This document shows, piece after piece, positions 23,801 through 35,313 of a DNA stretch of 64,000 nucleotides (positions within the stretch are counted from its first letter, which is position 1; each line of letters starts with the position of its first letter). The stretch is from Phialemonium atrogriseum (taxonomy: Eukaryota; Ascomycota; Sordariomycetes; Cephalothecales; Cephalothecaceae). The position numbers were made by a program, and so were the translations under genes. The stretch covers positions 682,001 through 746,000 of the forward strand of contig NW_026848140.1 in assembly GCF_030411735.1 (NCBI RefSeq), in the 5' to 3' direction. The notes under the pieces are model-generated. The model was not told where the DNA came from and made no database searches. It was given only the letters and a program-made list of their open reading frames with translations.

Positions 23801-26800
23801 CCTTCGCCTCCTCAACAGTAGGCTCATCTTTGCTTTCCTCGGTAGAAGGTTCTTCCTTGGTTTCTTCGACGGCAGCCTCATCCTCGCTTTCGTCGACCAC
23901 GGGCTCGTCCTTGCTTTCCTCAACGACAGGCTCATCCTTCGCGTCTTCGACAACAAGCTGCTCCTTATTTTCTTCAGCAGCAGGTTCCTCCTTGCTCTCC
24001 TCAACAGCGGCCTCTTCAGCGTTGTCCGCAATAGCCGGCCCGTCCTCCTTGTCGTCGGCAACCTGCTCAGTGGGAGGCGCCTCCTCAGCGGGCTTGTCTT
24101 GGCTCTCCTCGACCGACGGCTCTTCAACGTCGCCTCCCGCGGCATCGGCCTCGGGTTGATCGTCGGCGGGCTCTGACTTGGGCTGTTCGCCGGCTCCAGT
24201 CTCGGCCTCCGCAGCCACGGCCTCGGTCTCGGCGGGAAGGTCCTTGCTCTCGACCACATCTTCTTTGGCCTCCTCGACCACCTCATCTTTGGCCTCCTCG
24301 ACAGGTTCATCTTTAGACTCATCAGCAGCCTCATCCTTGGCTGCATCGGCAGCTTCCTCCTTGGCCTCCTCCGCAGGTTCATCCTTGGCTTCCGCGACAG
24401 GCTCATCTTCGCCAGCCTCAGCCGGCTGGTCCTTGTCTTCTTCGACAGCCTCCTCCTTAATTTCTGCGGCAGCCTCGACTTGGCTCTCGACAGGTGCGTC
24501 CTTTGTTTCTTCAGGCGCCTCATCCTTGGCATCTTCCACGGGCACGACTTCGGCAGCCTCGGTAGATTCGTCCTTAGCCTCCTCAGCAGGCTCGTCCTTG
24601 GCTTCCTCGACGGGCTCCTGTTTAACTTCATCGGCGGGCTCGTCCTTGGCATCCTCAGCAGGCTCGTCCTTGGTTTCTTCAACGACCTCATCCTTCTTAT
24701 CCTCGACAACAGCCTCATTGCTCTTTTCGGCAGGAGCATCGTCAGCGGCGGCGGCTTCGGCTACGGCCTCAACCGATGTTTCGCCGCCCGCAGCAGCAAC
24801 AGCGGGCTCACCGTCGGCAGGCTCTTTCTGCTCCTCTTCCACAACGACCGCGGCAGCTTCATCGGCAGCCGGCTTCTGCTCGCCTTCCGCCTCACCGACG
24901 GCTGGCGCCTCGACCGCAACTTCTTCTGGTGCGGGTGCGTCTTCGGCTGCCGCCTGCTCCTCCTGGCCATCTGGCTTGGTTGTCTCGGTGGCAGATTCCG
25001 GCTCTTCGGCGGGGGCCGTAGGGGCGGACTTCTTATCGGTGGGGGCGGGCTGTTCTGCCGCGGCCGTGTCAGCCGCTTCGGCTGGGGCCTCCTCGGCTGT
25101 CGGTGGCTGGTCCGCGGCTTCTGCTTCGGCGGAGCTTGGCTCCTCCACGGCCTCCTGAGAAGCAGGGGCTTCCTCCGCGGGTTCGTCATCTTTTGCGGCG
25201 GGCTGCTCTTCCGATTTTGCCTCCGTGGGAGGAGCCTCTGCGTCGTCTGTCGTGGGCGCGGCTGCCTCGTCGGCCTCCTGTTCTTCTTTCTTTGCCTCGA
25301 CCGGGTCCGGGGTTTGGGCTTCTGCGTCTGCCTTGGCGGCGTCGCTAGGCTCAGCTTCGGCGTCTTCTTCAACCGTCTTGGCCACTATTTCCGCAGCAGG
25401 CTCGGCGTCTTCTGTTTGGGCCTCTGCTTGGGTCTCCGCCGGAAGGTCGTCAGCCTCCTGAGCATCCGTCACTTCGGATAGCTCCGGTGCGGGCTCGGGT
25501 GCCGGATCAGCCTCCGCCTCCGCCTCCTCAGTAGCAGAGGTTTCAGGCTCGGCGACGTCTGTTGACTGAGGTTCGGCCTCATTGCTTGCCTCGACGTCGG
25601 CTCCAGTCTTGGTGCTTGGCGCCGGTGCGGCCTCTTCGGGGTCCGCCGGTGACGCCTCGGCGTCGGCGCTGGGGCCTGCCTCATCAACAGCGGAAGAATC
25701 CCTACTTTAACGTTAGGACAATGGCAGGAAGCACGAGGTACCGTTCCACTTACTCTTGTTTGGCTGGCTCTTGATCGTCCCCACTCGCAGCTGCCTCAGC
25801 AACGGGAGCAGCTGGTTCATCGCTTTGTTCAGCCACTTCCTGAGCCCTGTGGTTTTCGTTAGCAAGGTGTACGCTCACTAGTAATGGCCATGCGTCGCAT
25901 CTTCTTACTCTGACTTCTCCGCGTCTGCGGCAGGTTCTTCGTCTTGGCTCTCCTGGGCATCGCCGCTCGGTTCGTCAGCAATCTCGCGGGACTCAACGAG
26001 GGGTTCCGCAACTTCATCTCCCTTTGCAGGTTGACTGGCACCGTCGTCCGGCGTGCTCTGGTCCTGGGACTCCTTGGATTCCACAGTCTCGCTGTTGCGA
26101 GAGTCAGTACAGAGCAAAGATGCCAGGAAAGGACCTTGGGAGACTAGACTAACCTTGCCTCAACTGCACCAGTCTCGCCAGGGGCGCTTTCCGTCGCAGC
26201 AGCAGCCCTAGTTCCGTTAGAAATAACAGCAGTGGTCATTGGTGTCAGGGATAACACATACTCGTCTGCCTCTGTGTCCTGTTCTGGCTTGTCTACGCTC
26301 TCGGCTTCCTTAGCCTCTCTGCTAGCTGTAGTTAGAACCTGCATTATGCGTAACAATAGCACACAAATACGGTGTATACGCACTCTTCCAGTGTCTCGGT
26401 GACAGCCGCGTCCTCCGCAGGCGCAGACTCACTATAAACCTATCAGTTGGGCACAGGGCAACGCTAGTAGCAACTTTACTCACGTAGCTAGAGGTGCCTC
26501 CTCGCCACTGGGTTGATCTTCGGTGGCTGTGTGTTCGACTGCGGGCTCCCTATAGCTGTAATTAGCCACTTGACAGCTCTGCGATCGAGAAGCAGTCAGA
26601 TCACTTACTCCTCCTTGTCAGTTTGAGCGGGTGTGCTCTCCTCGACCTTGACGGCAGCGGTCTCAGCACCCTCATCTTGTCTGCACGAGAATTAGTCCGC
26701 TATCGGGATGACATCCTCATCAGCTTCACGACTTACTTCTCTTCAGAAACTGCAGCCTTCTCCTCTACCTCAGCAGGAGGAGCACCCTCGCCAGCCTCCA

Positions 26801-28693
26801 CCACGGCCGCCTCCTCGCCCTTGACCCCGACGGAGTCATCATTAGTGGGCGGCAGGTCGTCCGCGGCTTCCCCGGCGGGGCTCTCCTCCTCTGCGGTTTC
26901 GCCACTCTCGACAACAGCAGCAGCAGCAGCCGGCTCGCCGGCGGTCTCGTCCTTCCCGGCTTCGGTTTCGGTTGGCGCAGTCGAGTCCTCCTCGACCTTG
27001 GCCTCCTCGACGACCTCTGCGGCAGCCTCGGGCGCGGCCTCCTCGGCGGGTGCGTCCGTGGCGGGCTCTTTCGCGGCTTCGGCTTCCCCGCCAGCCTTGT
27101 CATCATCGCCTGGCTCTGCTGTGGCAGGTTCGTCTTTGTCGACGGGCGGTGCGTCCTCCGCCTTAGCCTCAACGGCTTCCTCTTCGGCGGCTGCGGTGCC
27201 CTCGGCCTGCTCCTCCACATCGGTCCCCTGCTCAGCGGCTGGGGCGTCTTCGCCCTGCACCTCCGCGCTGGTAGCCTCAGCACCTACCTCCTCCTCACTT
27301 ACCTTTGGCTCCTCCGCCTCGACCACCGCCGCCTCATCCGCCTCGCCCTCGGCCTCTCCACTTTCAACAGTGGCAGGCGCCGCAGGCTCGTCGTTTTCAG
27401 CAGCGGGAGCTTCCTCCGGAGCAGGCGCCGAGGCGTCCTCCTCCTTGGCCTCCGCAACCTCGACTTCGGCAGCCGGGCTAGTCTCCTCAGCGACAGCGGC
27501 CGCCGGCTCGTCGGCTTTCTCGGGTTCCGCCGCCTCCTCCGCAGCAGCAGCGGGCGGTGCTTCTGCCACCTCCGCCTCCACCTCCACCACCTCGGTTTCC
27601 GCGATCGCGTCTGGCGCGCTCGTCTCCTCAGCAGCAGGATCCACCGGCTCGCCGGCTTCCACAGGCTGCGCAACCTCCTCTGGTTTCGCGGTCTCCTCCT
27701 CCGCCTCCTCTGCCTTGGGTGCTGGCTCGCTGCTCGCCTCCTCCTCCTGCGCAACCTCGGTTGCGGCCACGGCGGCGGCGGCGGCGGGCGGGACCTGCTC
27801 CTCTTCGGAAGAGGCAGGCGCTGCTGCCTCGGTAGCTTCCTCGGGCTTCGATGGCTCCTCGGCTGCCTGCGCCGGGGGAGTAGGAGCGTCCTCGCTTGCC
27901 TCCTCCGCCTCCACTGCCGGGGCCGGCTCCTCGGGTTTTGCCGGCTCTTCCGCGGGCGCGGGGGGTGCTGCTTCTGGGACTGCCTCCTTCAACTCGGCCG
28001 CGGCCTCCTCTGCGGGAGCGGCGGCGGTGGCGGCAGGGGATGATTTCTGCTCCTCGGCCGACTTGGCGACGACGGCCGGCTCGGACTTCTTTGCGTTCTT
28101 GCCCTTGCTGCCCTTCTTGTCTTTCTTGCCCTTGCCCTTGCCCTTCTTCTTGCCGGGCGAGGCATCCTGGTCCTTGGACGGGGTTTCTTCCTCCTTCTCA
28201 GCGGCGGCGGCGGCGGCGGTCTCCGCCTCCGCGGCCTTCTCCAGCTTGGCAGCCTTCTTGGCAGCCGCCTTCTTGGCCGCCTTCTTCGCCTTCTTGGCGT
28301 CCTTTGTCGGCGTGGCCGGGGGCGACGACGTCGACGGGGATGCTACCGCTCCCTCGCCTTTTACGTCGGCCCCGGACTTACCGGCATCTTCCTCGCCATC
28401 CTCGTCCTGCTCTTCGGCATCTTCTCCTGTACTGTTGTCAATGCTGAACCTATACACGCCAGAAGAAGAGAAGGGAAGACGAGAATCACGAAGCAATATG
28501 CGTGACAAGGGGAAGGTATAGGGCGCTCACCGTCCTCTGCTTCGTCCTCCTCCTCCTCGGAATCTGACGGCTCGAAGTACTTGACATCGGAGAACCGGGC
28601 GACCTCGACCTTGTTGAAGTCGGCGAACTGCACCTCGGACCAATTAATGTTCGTCCGGACAGGACAGTACTGGACACCTCTTGGATCACTCAT
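17856..28693 (-). CDS. Giant acidic low-complexity protein, 3,423 aa, function unknown
   Basis: Ten exons join in one frame: 28693-28531, 28426-26737, 26680-26609, 26549-26484, 26431-26384, 26318-26262, 26207-26154, 26091-25909, 25846-25754, 25701-17856. The first intron is phase 1 (104 bp); the other eight are 52-65 bp and all phase 2. The N-terminal 54 residues look ordered (WSEVQFADFNKVEVARF, then DVKYFEPSDSEEEEDE). Next comes a Lys-rich stretch (KKGKGKGKKDKKGSKGK). More than 2,300 residues of Glu/Ala/Pro/Asp/Val follow, with degenerate repeats like EEAKDEPAEE densest at about 23.6-24.7 kb. The C-terminal ~500 residues switch to basic, Ser/Arg-rich sequence (RRHSSHRDRD, KRRRRTPEEQAAHEKRKEERR, KKFFDMKNGQSVLESNF) and end in a small amphipathic tail, FRAAIKRFF. 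No enzyme domain, signal peptide or membrane span is seen. It could be a scaffold or chromatin/cytoskeleton-associated disordered protein; that is inference. The exact start and the acceptor of exon 2 are the least certain points. Confidence 0.75.
23600..24740 (-). repeat. Degenerate coding repeat, about 10-12 residues per unit
   Basis: Within exon 10 of the giant gene the protein cycles through units like EEAKDEPA, ESKDEPV and EETKEEPA. The DNA shows matching GGCTCGTCCTTGGC-type words on the plus strand. Copy number is a few tens and units are imperfect. Confidence 0.8.
25754..26680 (-). other. Array of seven frame-neutral mini-exons
   Basis: Exons 3-9 of the giant gene are 72, 66, 48, 57, 54, 183 and 93 nt, all multiples of three and all bounded by phase-2 introns of 52-65 bp. 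Most junctions split a Glu codon as GA|G or GA|A; others split Lys, Thr or Ser. Any exon or group of exons could therefore be skipped without a frameshift. Confidence 0.8.
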
Positions 28694-31568
28694 ACTTGTG
28701 GGACCTCAGCCTGTGCCTGGTCGGGGAGAAGTTCGACAGCGACGACCGTAGGGGCGTCTTTATTATCCTCCATGCAGGTCTACTTCGGGTCTCGGGGAGC
28801 TGCAGATGGCTACCCAAGTGGATGGTGGGGCTTTTTTTTCGGTTTACCGTTGGCTTGAGGTATTGGGTATAGGGTATTGGGTATTGGGGGTCACGTTTCG
28901 TGGGCGTGAGACAAAAATCAATGGGTATAAAAAAGGGGGGGGGGGGTATCGTGTAAACAATCGGATGTTGCTTAGAAATTTGATATAGACGGGAAGCTTG
29001 ATATGCAGCTTCTGCCGTCCGGTTGGGGTATGGATTGGGGAGACTTTCAGGGAAAAGAAAGCTATTGGGAAAATTGATTGATAGGAAAGGGGGTGTCTCT
29101 GGATCGGGGAGGATGTGGGAAGAAAAGAGGCCGGGCAAGCCTCACCTCATGGGCCCCACGATCATCCCACTCCACCCAGCAAAGACTGGGGCGCATAATA
29201 CCTTGACGGCCGAGGCAGGGCCTTGACGTTCCAGTGAATCAATATCGTGCTTGGGATCGATTGGCCCACGCAACGGCATTGGCGCCACGTCGCAACGAGG
29301 TTGGCCAGCTGGCCGGGGGGAGCTATCACAAACGGACGTGGGTGGAATAGCGGCCCAACCACGCCATCACAACCGAAAGAGGCAAAATCCACGCAATGTC
29401 AATGGACAGAAGGCACTAAGAGAGAACAGGCGAGATTGGAGACCCAAGATGGAAATTGGAGATAGCATTGTAGAGACTAGTCAGAGGAGTCTCGCAAGGG
29501 TTGGTCCCAGAGACAGCGTCTGCCGATGATAACAAGCAGGGGTCTGGCTCCATCCTCAACCACAAAGATATCAGGGTCGCCGACCTCCCGCTCTGCGGGT
29601 CGGGTTGCCCTCCCAAGCTCAATGCCGGTTGATATAGCATTGGGTCACAACTCTCAGAGTCACAGCAGCTTTGGAATTGGCCCAACCGTTTTTCTGCACC
29701 CCCTACTGGTCCCTGAACAGTCGACTTGATGGGTCGGGCCGGGGTTCACCTCTCAGTCCACTAAGACTGCATACTATGCCATAGTACACAGGACTGGAGG
29801 TTGGGGTCAAGGGACGACCCGTGCCAGGAGGTGGGGTGTGTGTGCTGGTGTAATCCGGCGTCGTTGGCATAGTACAGCGGAAGTGCAATTCTGTATGCGT
29901 TCCAAATGTACGCATGTTCTCTCTTTTTTTCTTAAAGAGCTGCAACGTGGACGAGTGATGGCAGTTCGCTTGCGAAGATCCCTGCACGATCTGTCGGCCT
30001 AATGGCTGCGGGATATGCGGCACCCCAAGGAGAGACGTGGGGCAAGCAACAGGGTGATGAATTAGAGGCTGGGCTTGCCCGCCTGGGCAGACAGATTTTT
30101 TTTTGGTGAGATGTTCTGACATTTATGCAGCTTCGGCACCTGGGAAGCCAATTGATGCACTTTCCCGTGGCGTTATCGTGATCAATGAGGCAAATAATCG
30201 ATATCATATTGAGAAAGCAGAGAGGGGAGCAGTAATGTGGAAGGTATGTTCTCGTGCTGTTAGGTGCTGACTTAACAGGCACTGCCCGGTAGCACCCGCC
30301 AGCTTGGAATGCAGGGTTCATGAGCCCATGATGAGCCCCACATTGAAGGTACCGCACTAACATTGAATAGAGCAACGTCGAATTGTTTGCCTCAAGTGCA
30401 GGGATACCTGTGTCACCTGCCATCAGTAGCGTCGCTGTTCCGTCTCTATAGATACATGCCTTTGAAGCTCAACCCATAACTTCAGATACGGTTCGGTTCG
30501 ACCAAAAGGGAGAGGTTCCCATGGTTGGGCAAGAGGTCCGAATATCGGCAGCCAATTCGTGAGATGACGAAAAGAACAAGTTTCATGACAACACATTGGG
30601 TCTCGTGAGCGGCGAGCTGTTGGACCTGCCTGACCGCCACCTGCCAACCCCCATCGTTTTCCCAAAACGAACAAGGCAGGGCCGCTAAAATCACTAGCCT
30701 TCTTTTGTTGATGATACTCTGAATAACGTCGGCTACTCGTACATTGTATACCTGCTGCTATGTACTGTACATCGCCAGAGGAAATGCGTATAACTATGCG
30801 TTTCGCACAGGCGGAAAAGGCTGGACAAAATCCAACAATCAACCAACTACACAGTAGAGTGCCATCTCCTGCTCTTCATGTTGATGCCAATACCATCCTT
30901 GTGAAACGCCTCTGGCTTGCTTCCAGCCTCGGTCAAGTTCTCGAAAGGGCGGCCGGGGGAGTTCCCAACGGATGATCTCGCTTCTTCAATGTCAAATTAA
31001 TCCACCACGAACGGTGTGGACTTGTCCTCGGCACTGCGGAGTACGGAGAGATTGGTCTTTGAATCGTCAAGCCCATGCTCACCAGCCATGCTCGAGTTTC
31101 AGGCACAGCACGCACTTCGAGCCCGTGGCTGGCAGCTTTCAGAGTAGAGCTACCAGCCCAAGCATTCTCGCGAACCTCCCAGCCTCTTCCTGCGAACTCT
31201 TTCATGATCCTAGTCCACCAAAAGAGCCGCTGGAAGGCTATTGTGTAATTCTTCTTGTAAATTCTCCACTCTTCCATACATCATCAGGTAATGCAGCCTC
31301 GAGACGCCAACGCCAACCCCTCGGAATGTGAAACGTGGGAGGACGAAGTGTAGATAACAATGTCGAGATGACGACGGAAGACAACAGGCAAAAGTCACGA
31401 TCATGTCCTGACCCTCCTTGACATGACAACCTGTACACACCACGCAACCCATGAAAATCATGCAAATCAATCCGGCCCCTCCATCATCCATGATACAATG
31501 AATGATACCCTTGCCGAGCGAAGCGGCATCGAATGAAGCGAGTATCTCGGTCGTGCCCAAGCTCGATA
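28694..31568. other. Gene-free stretch upstream of the giant gene
   Basis: These 2.9 kb hold the promoter of the giant gene at the left and the 3' UTR of SNF7 at the right. Short GGGTATT-type iterations occur at 28859-28889 and a G-run near 28937. No frame resembles a protein family. Confidence 0.5.
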
Positions 31569-32458
31569 TTAGGACATGGCCATCTCCGCCTGCAGTTTCT
31601 GGAGCTCGGCCTCCTCGTCGTCCTCGACTGCTGCCGGAGTCTTCCCTGTCTTGACTATAGCGGCACCTGTTAGCAAACCCGAAAGAAAAGAAAGAAAAAC
31701 GCGATGTTTCCAGGTCTCGGGTGGAGTTGGTCTTACTTGGTCCATCCCCTGCCGCCGGCAGTCTTTGGATCTGATCCGAGACTGGGACGGTGCCAGTGTT
31801 CAGCATCTGTTCGTCCAGCTGTTCTTGTTGCATAACCTCCAGTTCGGCATCCAGGTCTACGTCGTCGACTTGGTTGCCCACGTTGACGGTGTTCATAGCC
31901 TCCACGATCTCGTCGCTGAGCGCAATCTGATCCCGGAGTTTCTCCCTGCGAACATGCGCTGTTAGCCATGCCCACTGAAGTCGGCTTCCTAGATATCACA
32001 TACATCGTCTCGTCGACCTTCTCCGGCGTGAGCTTGCCATGAATCACGGCCATAGCCTTGCCAGCCCGCTCCATCGCCGCCAGAGTCTCCCGGTTGATGT
32101 TCGCCGATTCGATGGCATTTATTTGCTGCTCGAGTGACGTGATCTGTCCTTGTGTCTGCTCAAGCGCGTGCTCGTGCTGTTTTTTGCGCCGCAGAGCCGT
32201 CTTCGCAGCTGCCGGATGGAGGCGTCAGTACTCGGCGCGATCCCACGCCGTCCGATAAGGGGGTTCAAACCTACCCGTCTTGTTTGTGTTTACGAATTTT
32301 CGTGCGATGCTGTCCTGGTCGTCCATCTGGGTCTGGAGATGCTTCTCCCGCTTCTGGAGCATGTCCAGCTGGGACCGTAGGGCGAGGATGGCATTCTTCG
32401 GTGTGTCCTTCTTGCTCTGTGCGGCACCTCCGCCGAACCAGCCCCAGATGCCCGACAT
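31569..32458 (-). CDS. SNF7: Snf7/Vps32, ESCRT-III core subunit
   Basis: Four exons (32458-32275, 32208-32004, 31945-31737, 31654-31569) with introns of 66, 58 and 82 bp give 227 aa, typical for Snf7. The order of segments matches the family: MSGIWGWFGGG amphipathic N-terminus, a basic helical hairpin (AKTALRRKKQHEHALEQ), the highly conserved IESANINRETLAAM followed by GKAMAVIHGKLTPEKVDETM, then acidic helices (VDDVDLDAELEVM) and the C-terminal helix EEAELQKLQAEMAMS that recruits Vps4/Bro1. Snf7 polymerises on endosomal membranes to form intralumenal vesicles; in filamentous fungi it is also needed for the PalC/ambient-pH pathway and autophagy. The protein lacks membrane spans, as expected. 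It is divergent from TEN1 with 705 bp between start codons. Confidence 0.95.
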
Positions 32459-33163
32459 ATTTAAATCTTTAAATGGCGATGACCTAGCACGGATGCTTTG
32501 TGTCGTCGATGATAATAGATGGGAGCAGGTATCAGTGGAAGTCGAGAGATCGTTCGAAAGGTCGCAGGTGACCAAGTGATCGGGGCTTGGTGGGGTCGAA
32601 AGCCAAAGTGCCACTGGACCGGGTAGGTAAGTACCTAGGTCGTATCCAAGGTTGTTAGAGTGCCGAGATGCTTCGCCGCGAGTTGAAGGGAGAGATAGAG
32701 GCCAGTATCCGATGTTGGTCGCCAAGACGCAGTCACTGAGGACGATTTCGCGAGGTTGAAAGGGCAGCCTGTTAGGTGTGATGCAACTAGAGATGTTTGA
32801 GCGTTGCCTAGGTAGGTATCTTGGTTGCTGCCTCTGGCTGCGCACGCAGACGAACCCGAACTAGGCCGGAGTTTAACCGCTGCTACCCGTCATGTGATGC
32901 AACTCGAGCTTCGTGGGGGGTCCTATGTACCGTACCTAGGTACCCACTGAGGACGGAATGGAAGGAACAAAGCATGAACTTACCTCTCATATGCCGAATC
33001 CGACATCAGACAATTTCGAGATTATCATCATTTCCCCAGTGATAGCTCGGTCTTACTTTTCTGTTTGCTTGTCTTGTCAGGTGCAGCTCAAAAGACTAGG
33101 GTATCATCCTTGGTGGCTAGGTACCAAGTAGCTGAGACTCATATCTCTCTTCAGTCGCCTTAC
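32459..33163. promoter_or_regulatory. Divergent promoter region of SNF7 and TEN1
   Basis: These 705 bp must drive both genes. They are dense in TACCTAGGTA-type words (near 32632, 32808, 32933 and 33117). An AG acceptor-like site just before the TEN1 ATG (TTCAG at about 33150) could end a leader intron. Confidence 0.55.
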
Positions 33164-33738
33164 ATGTCGAGCGGACCCCTTCCTTCTCAGATCTGTCTCC
33201 TCTCTGCCTTACCGGCCAAGCAAGTCGGAGACAAAGTCAGGTTTCTGGCTTGGTAAGATACCTGTTCAGTCACTGTTATCCCATGAGGCAGGACACCGAT
33301 CTAGCCAATGATTGCGTGCCTGTTGCGCAACATGGTTATTCTCGACCATCATGGAAGCAAACCCGCTGATTTGGCTGTAGCGTAACGTCCTATTCGACCG
33401 CATCTGGTACCTTGACATTGCAGCATCCAGATGACCGAGACGCCAATGTGAGTGCGCTGGTCGATGTTCAGCCAGTCCTCGAGAAACTGGGGGCAGAGCA
33501 GACTCGCGTTGGGGAATGGGTGAACGTTATCGGTTATGTTACCTCGCATTCACCCTCATCGCCAGGAAAATCAACGATGCGCTACGGCCCATCAGTTCAA
33601 ATTCAGGCGTTACTTCTCTGGTCTGCCGGACCGTTGGACATTCAGCAATACCAGATCGCTGTTGAAGCTTTGCAGAACAAGCGAGCCGGTCCAGCTGGTC
33701 AGCCCAAGCCAGCTTCAACTGCACTAGTCCACGAATAA
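33164..33738 (+). CDS. TEN1: Ten1, CST telomere-capping complex subunit
   Basis: Two exons, 33164-33252 and 33381-33738, with a 128-bp phase-2 intron (GTAAGA...GTAG), give 148 aa. The spliced product begins MSSGPLPSQICLLSALP and crosses the junction as VRFLACVTSYSTASGTLTL, continuing DANVSALVDVQPVLEKL and TRVGEWVNVIGYV. This pattern matches fungal Ten1 OB-fold proteins in both order and length. Ten1 binds Stn1 and, with Cdc13/Ctc1, coats telomeric single-strand DNA and aids C-strand fill-in by polymerase alpha-primase. The gene is easy to miss because the first exon codes only 29 residues. The C-terminal ~20 residues after IQQYQIAVEALQNK are Pro/Ala-rich and probably disordered. The intron junction restores a family-typical Cys-Val-Thr-Ser-Tyr, which supports the splice choice. 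Confidence 0.88.
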
Positions 33739-34800
33739 GCTCCGTGTCTTGTCTTGGATAAACCACCTTCTGCTTCCTCTCTTGCTGTCGGGACAAGTGA
33801 CGCGCCGCTGCTGCTTGCAGGCGTGGTTGGAGTGGACAGATATGCCCGAACAGAACGAGCTTCGTGAAGGGTCCTAGCCACTATGAATCTACCTACACAC
33901 ATGGAACCACACGGAGCCAGAGGAGAGGCTGAGCCAATTTCCACACTGCTACAACATATGCTGTGGGACAGCTTGACGTTGACTGACATGTGAAATTGGG
34001 GTTGAACAGCCGAAACATTGGCCCAGTTCCTCCAAGGACTGGAACCCATCAAGGAGCCAAGACCGCTCGGGGAGACTTGTTGCCAGTCCGTTCTGTGGTC
34101 GGCGGTTGTGCCGCCACGGGCTGCAAAAATCTTGTGCTTCGCATTGATCGTTCGAGCGCGCCTTATTGGCTACCCCGAAGGAGACCGAGGGAATAGATGG
34201 ATTCGTCTCCGACAGCAGATGTTAGACGTCGACGAGGCTATCCCGACTCCCTAATCTGTACAATCCCTTATTAACCACCGGGCCTGAGCTACACAAAATC
34301 TTGTTTCTCTTGCCTCGCCCTATCATTTCCATCGAGTCGGTCATGCACAAGCAACAGTGACTGATTGACTGATTGATTGAATTAGGTATGTGGACCGCCC
34401 AAAATTCGGTTAGCTCTCGTCCAGGGTGCAGAATCGACTTAAATATGCACACAACCACTGAATATGACTAGGAAATGCGGTGACCATTGGATTCCAGCCC
34501 GGCCAGATGGCACAACACTGCTGGTCGAAATCAACGCCCGCTTCTCACCATGCAACCACAGATTCGATATCTCGCATGCTCCGTCAGCGGTTAATGTCAG
34601 GCATTCATGCCAGTTATTCGTTCCTTTCAAACCCTGGCTCGACCCTTCCACCCAATTAAGTCCCCCGGGCCAGTTGAAGGAAGGCAACGCGATGTGCTTT
34701 CCGTGTCTGCATGGAGCTCCATGCCGTCTGCTGTGTTTATGTTGTGGCCGACTGTCCTCCTACAGCAGCCGAATGGGGTAACTTCTTCCCCCGTGGCGTA
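33739..34800. other. Convergent intergenic stretch
   Basis: This lies between the 3' ends of TEN1 (+) and the 131-aa gene (-). No convincing frame or repeat was seen. Confidence 0.5.
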
Positions 34801-35313
34801 TCAGCTCCAGTCTCGCCGTCTCTCGTCATGCCGGCGACATGTATCGTTCCGCCAACGATCGTCTCTGCTCTTTCTCGACAAGTCGCCGGATACTGCCTTG
34901 GAGATTAGCACCGGTTGGTGGAGTGGGCGCTTCAGCGGCTTCTCCGGCTTGGTCTGGGCCCTGGCGGCAGCCTGCCGTTCCCACATTTCCTTGGACTTCA
35001 CGCAGATGTCGTCGATTTGCTCCTGGGCACGGTGGGGTTAATGGTACGGACACGGCGAGGGTCGAACCAGCGTCTCACATCTGTCAAGCACGGTCCCGGG
35101 GTTGTGATCAGGAACCCATCCTCGCCCTACCACGGTTCAGTCAGCTAGATTAGGAGGCATCACGACGACGGGGGGAGTGCTGCTGACGTCACGAGTGTAG
35201 GGTCTAACAGTCGCTCCAGGCCCAAGATAATATTGCAGCTCTTGGGTAATGACCTTCTTGTGGATGTCGAGGTGTGGGATCCAGTATTTGTTCATTTCCG
35301 AAGAGGACGACAT
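34801..35313 (-). CDS. Small conserved-looking fungal protein of unknown function, 131 aa
   Basis: Three exons (35313-35188, 35126-35079, 35022-34801), all phase 0, with introns of 61 and 56 bp. The donor GTCAGC of intron 1 is weak, but joining gives an uninterrupted ordered segment: MNKYWIPHLDIHKKVITQEL, QYYLGPGATVRPYTRD, GEDGFLITTPGPCLTD, EQIDDICVKSKEMWERQAA. The rest is basic and low in hydrophobics (KPEKPLKRPLHQP, then Arg/Asp-rich). I recall similar short proteins in filamentous ascomycete annotations, without any assigned role. No domain, signal peptide or membrane span is visible. The frame is open upstream to an ATG at 35400, adding 29 residues; I prefer the ATG at 35313, close to MNKYW, where similarity begins. 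Confidence 0.75.

Noticed and set aside
17872..25481. Several long plus-strand frames (17872-19119, 23350-24159, 24178-25158, 24480-25481)
   Set aside because: Same compositional artefact opposite exon 10 of the giant gene; no motif or splice logic.
26623..28521. 632-codon plus-strand Ser/Ala-rich frame
   Set aside because: Antisense of exon 2 of the giant acidic gene; GAG/GCC codons read backwards give Ser/Ala runs without stops.
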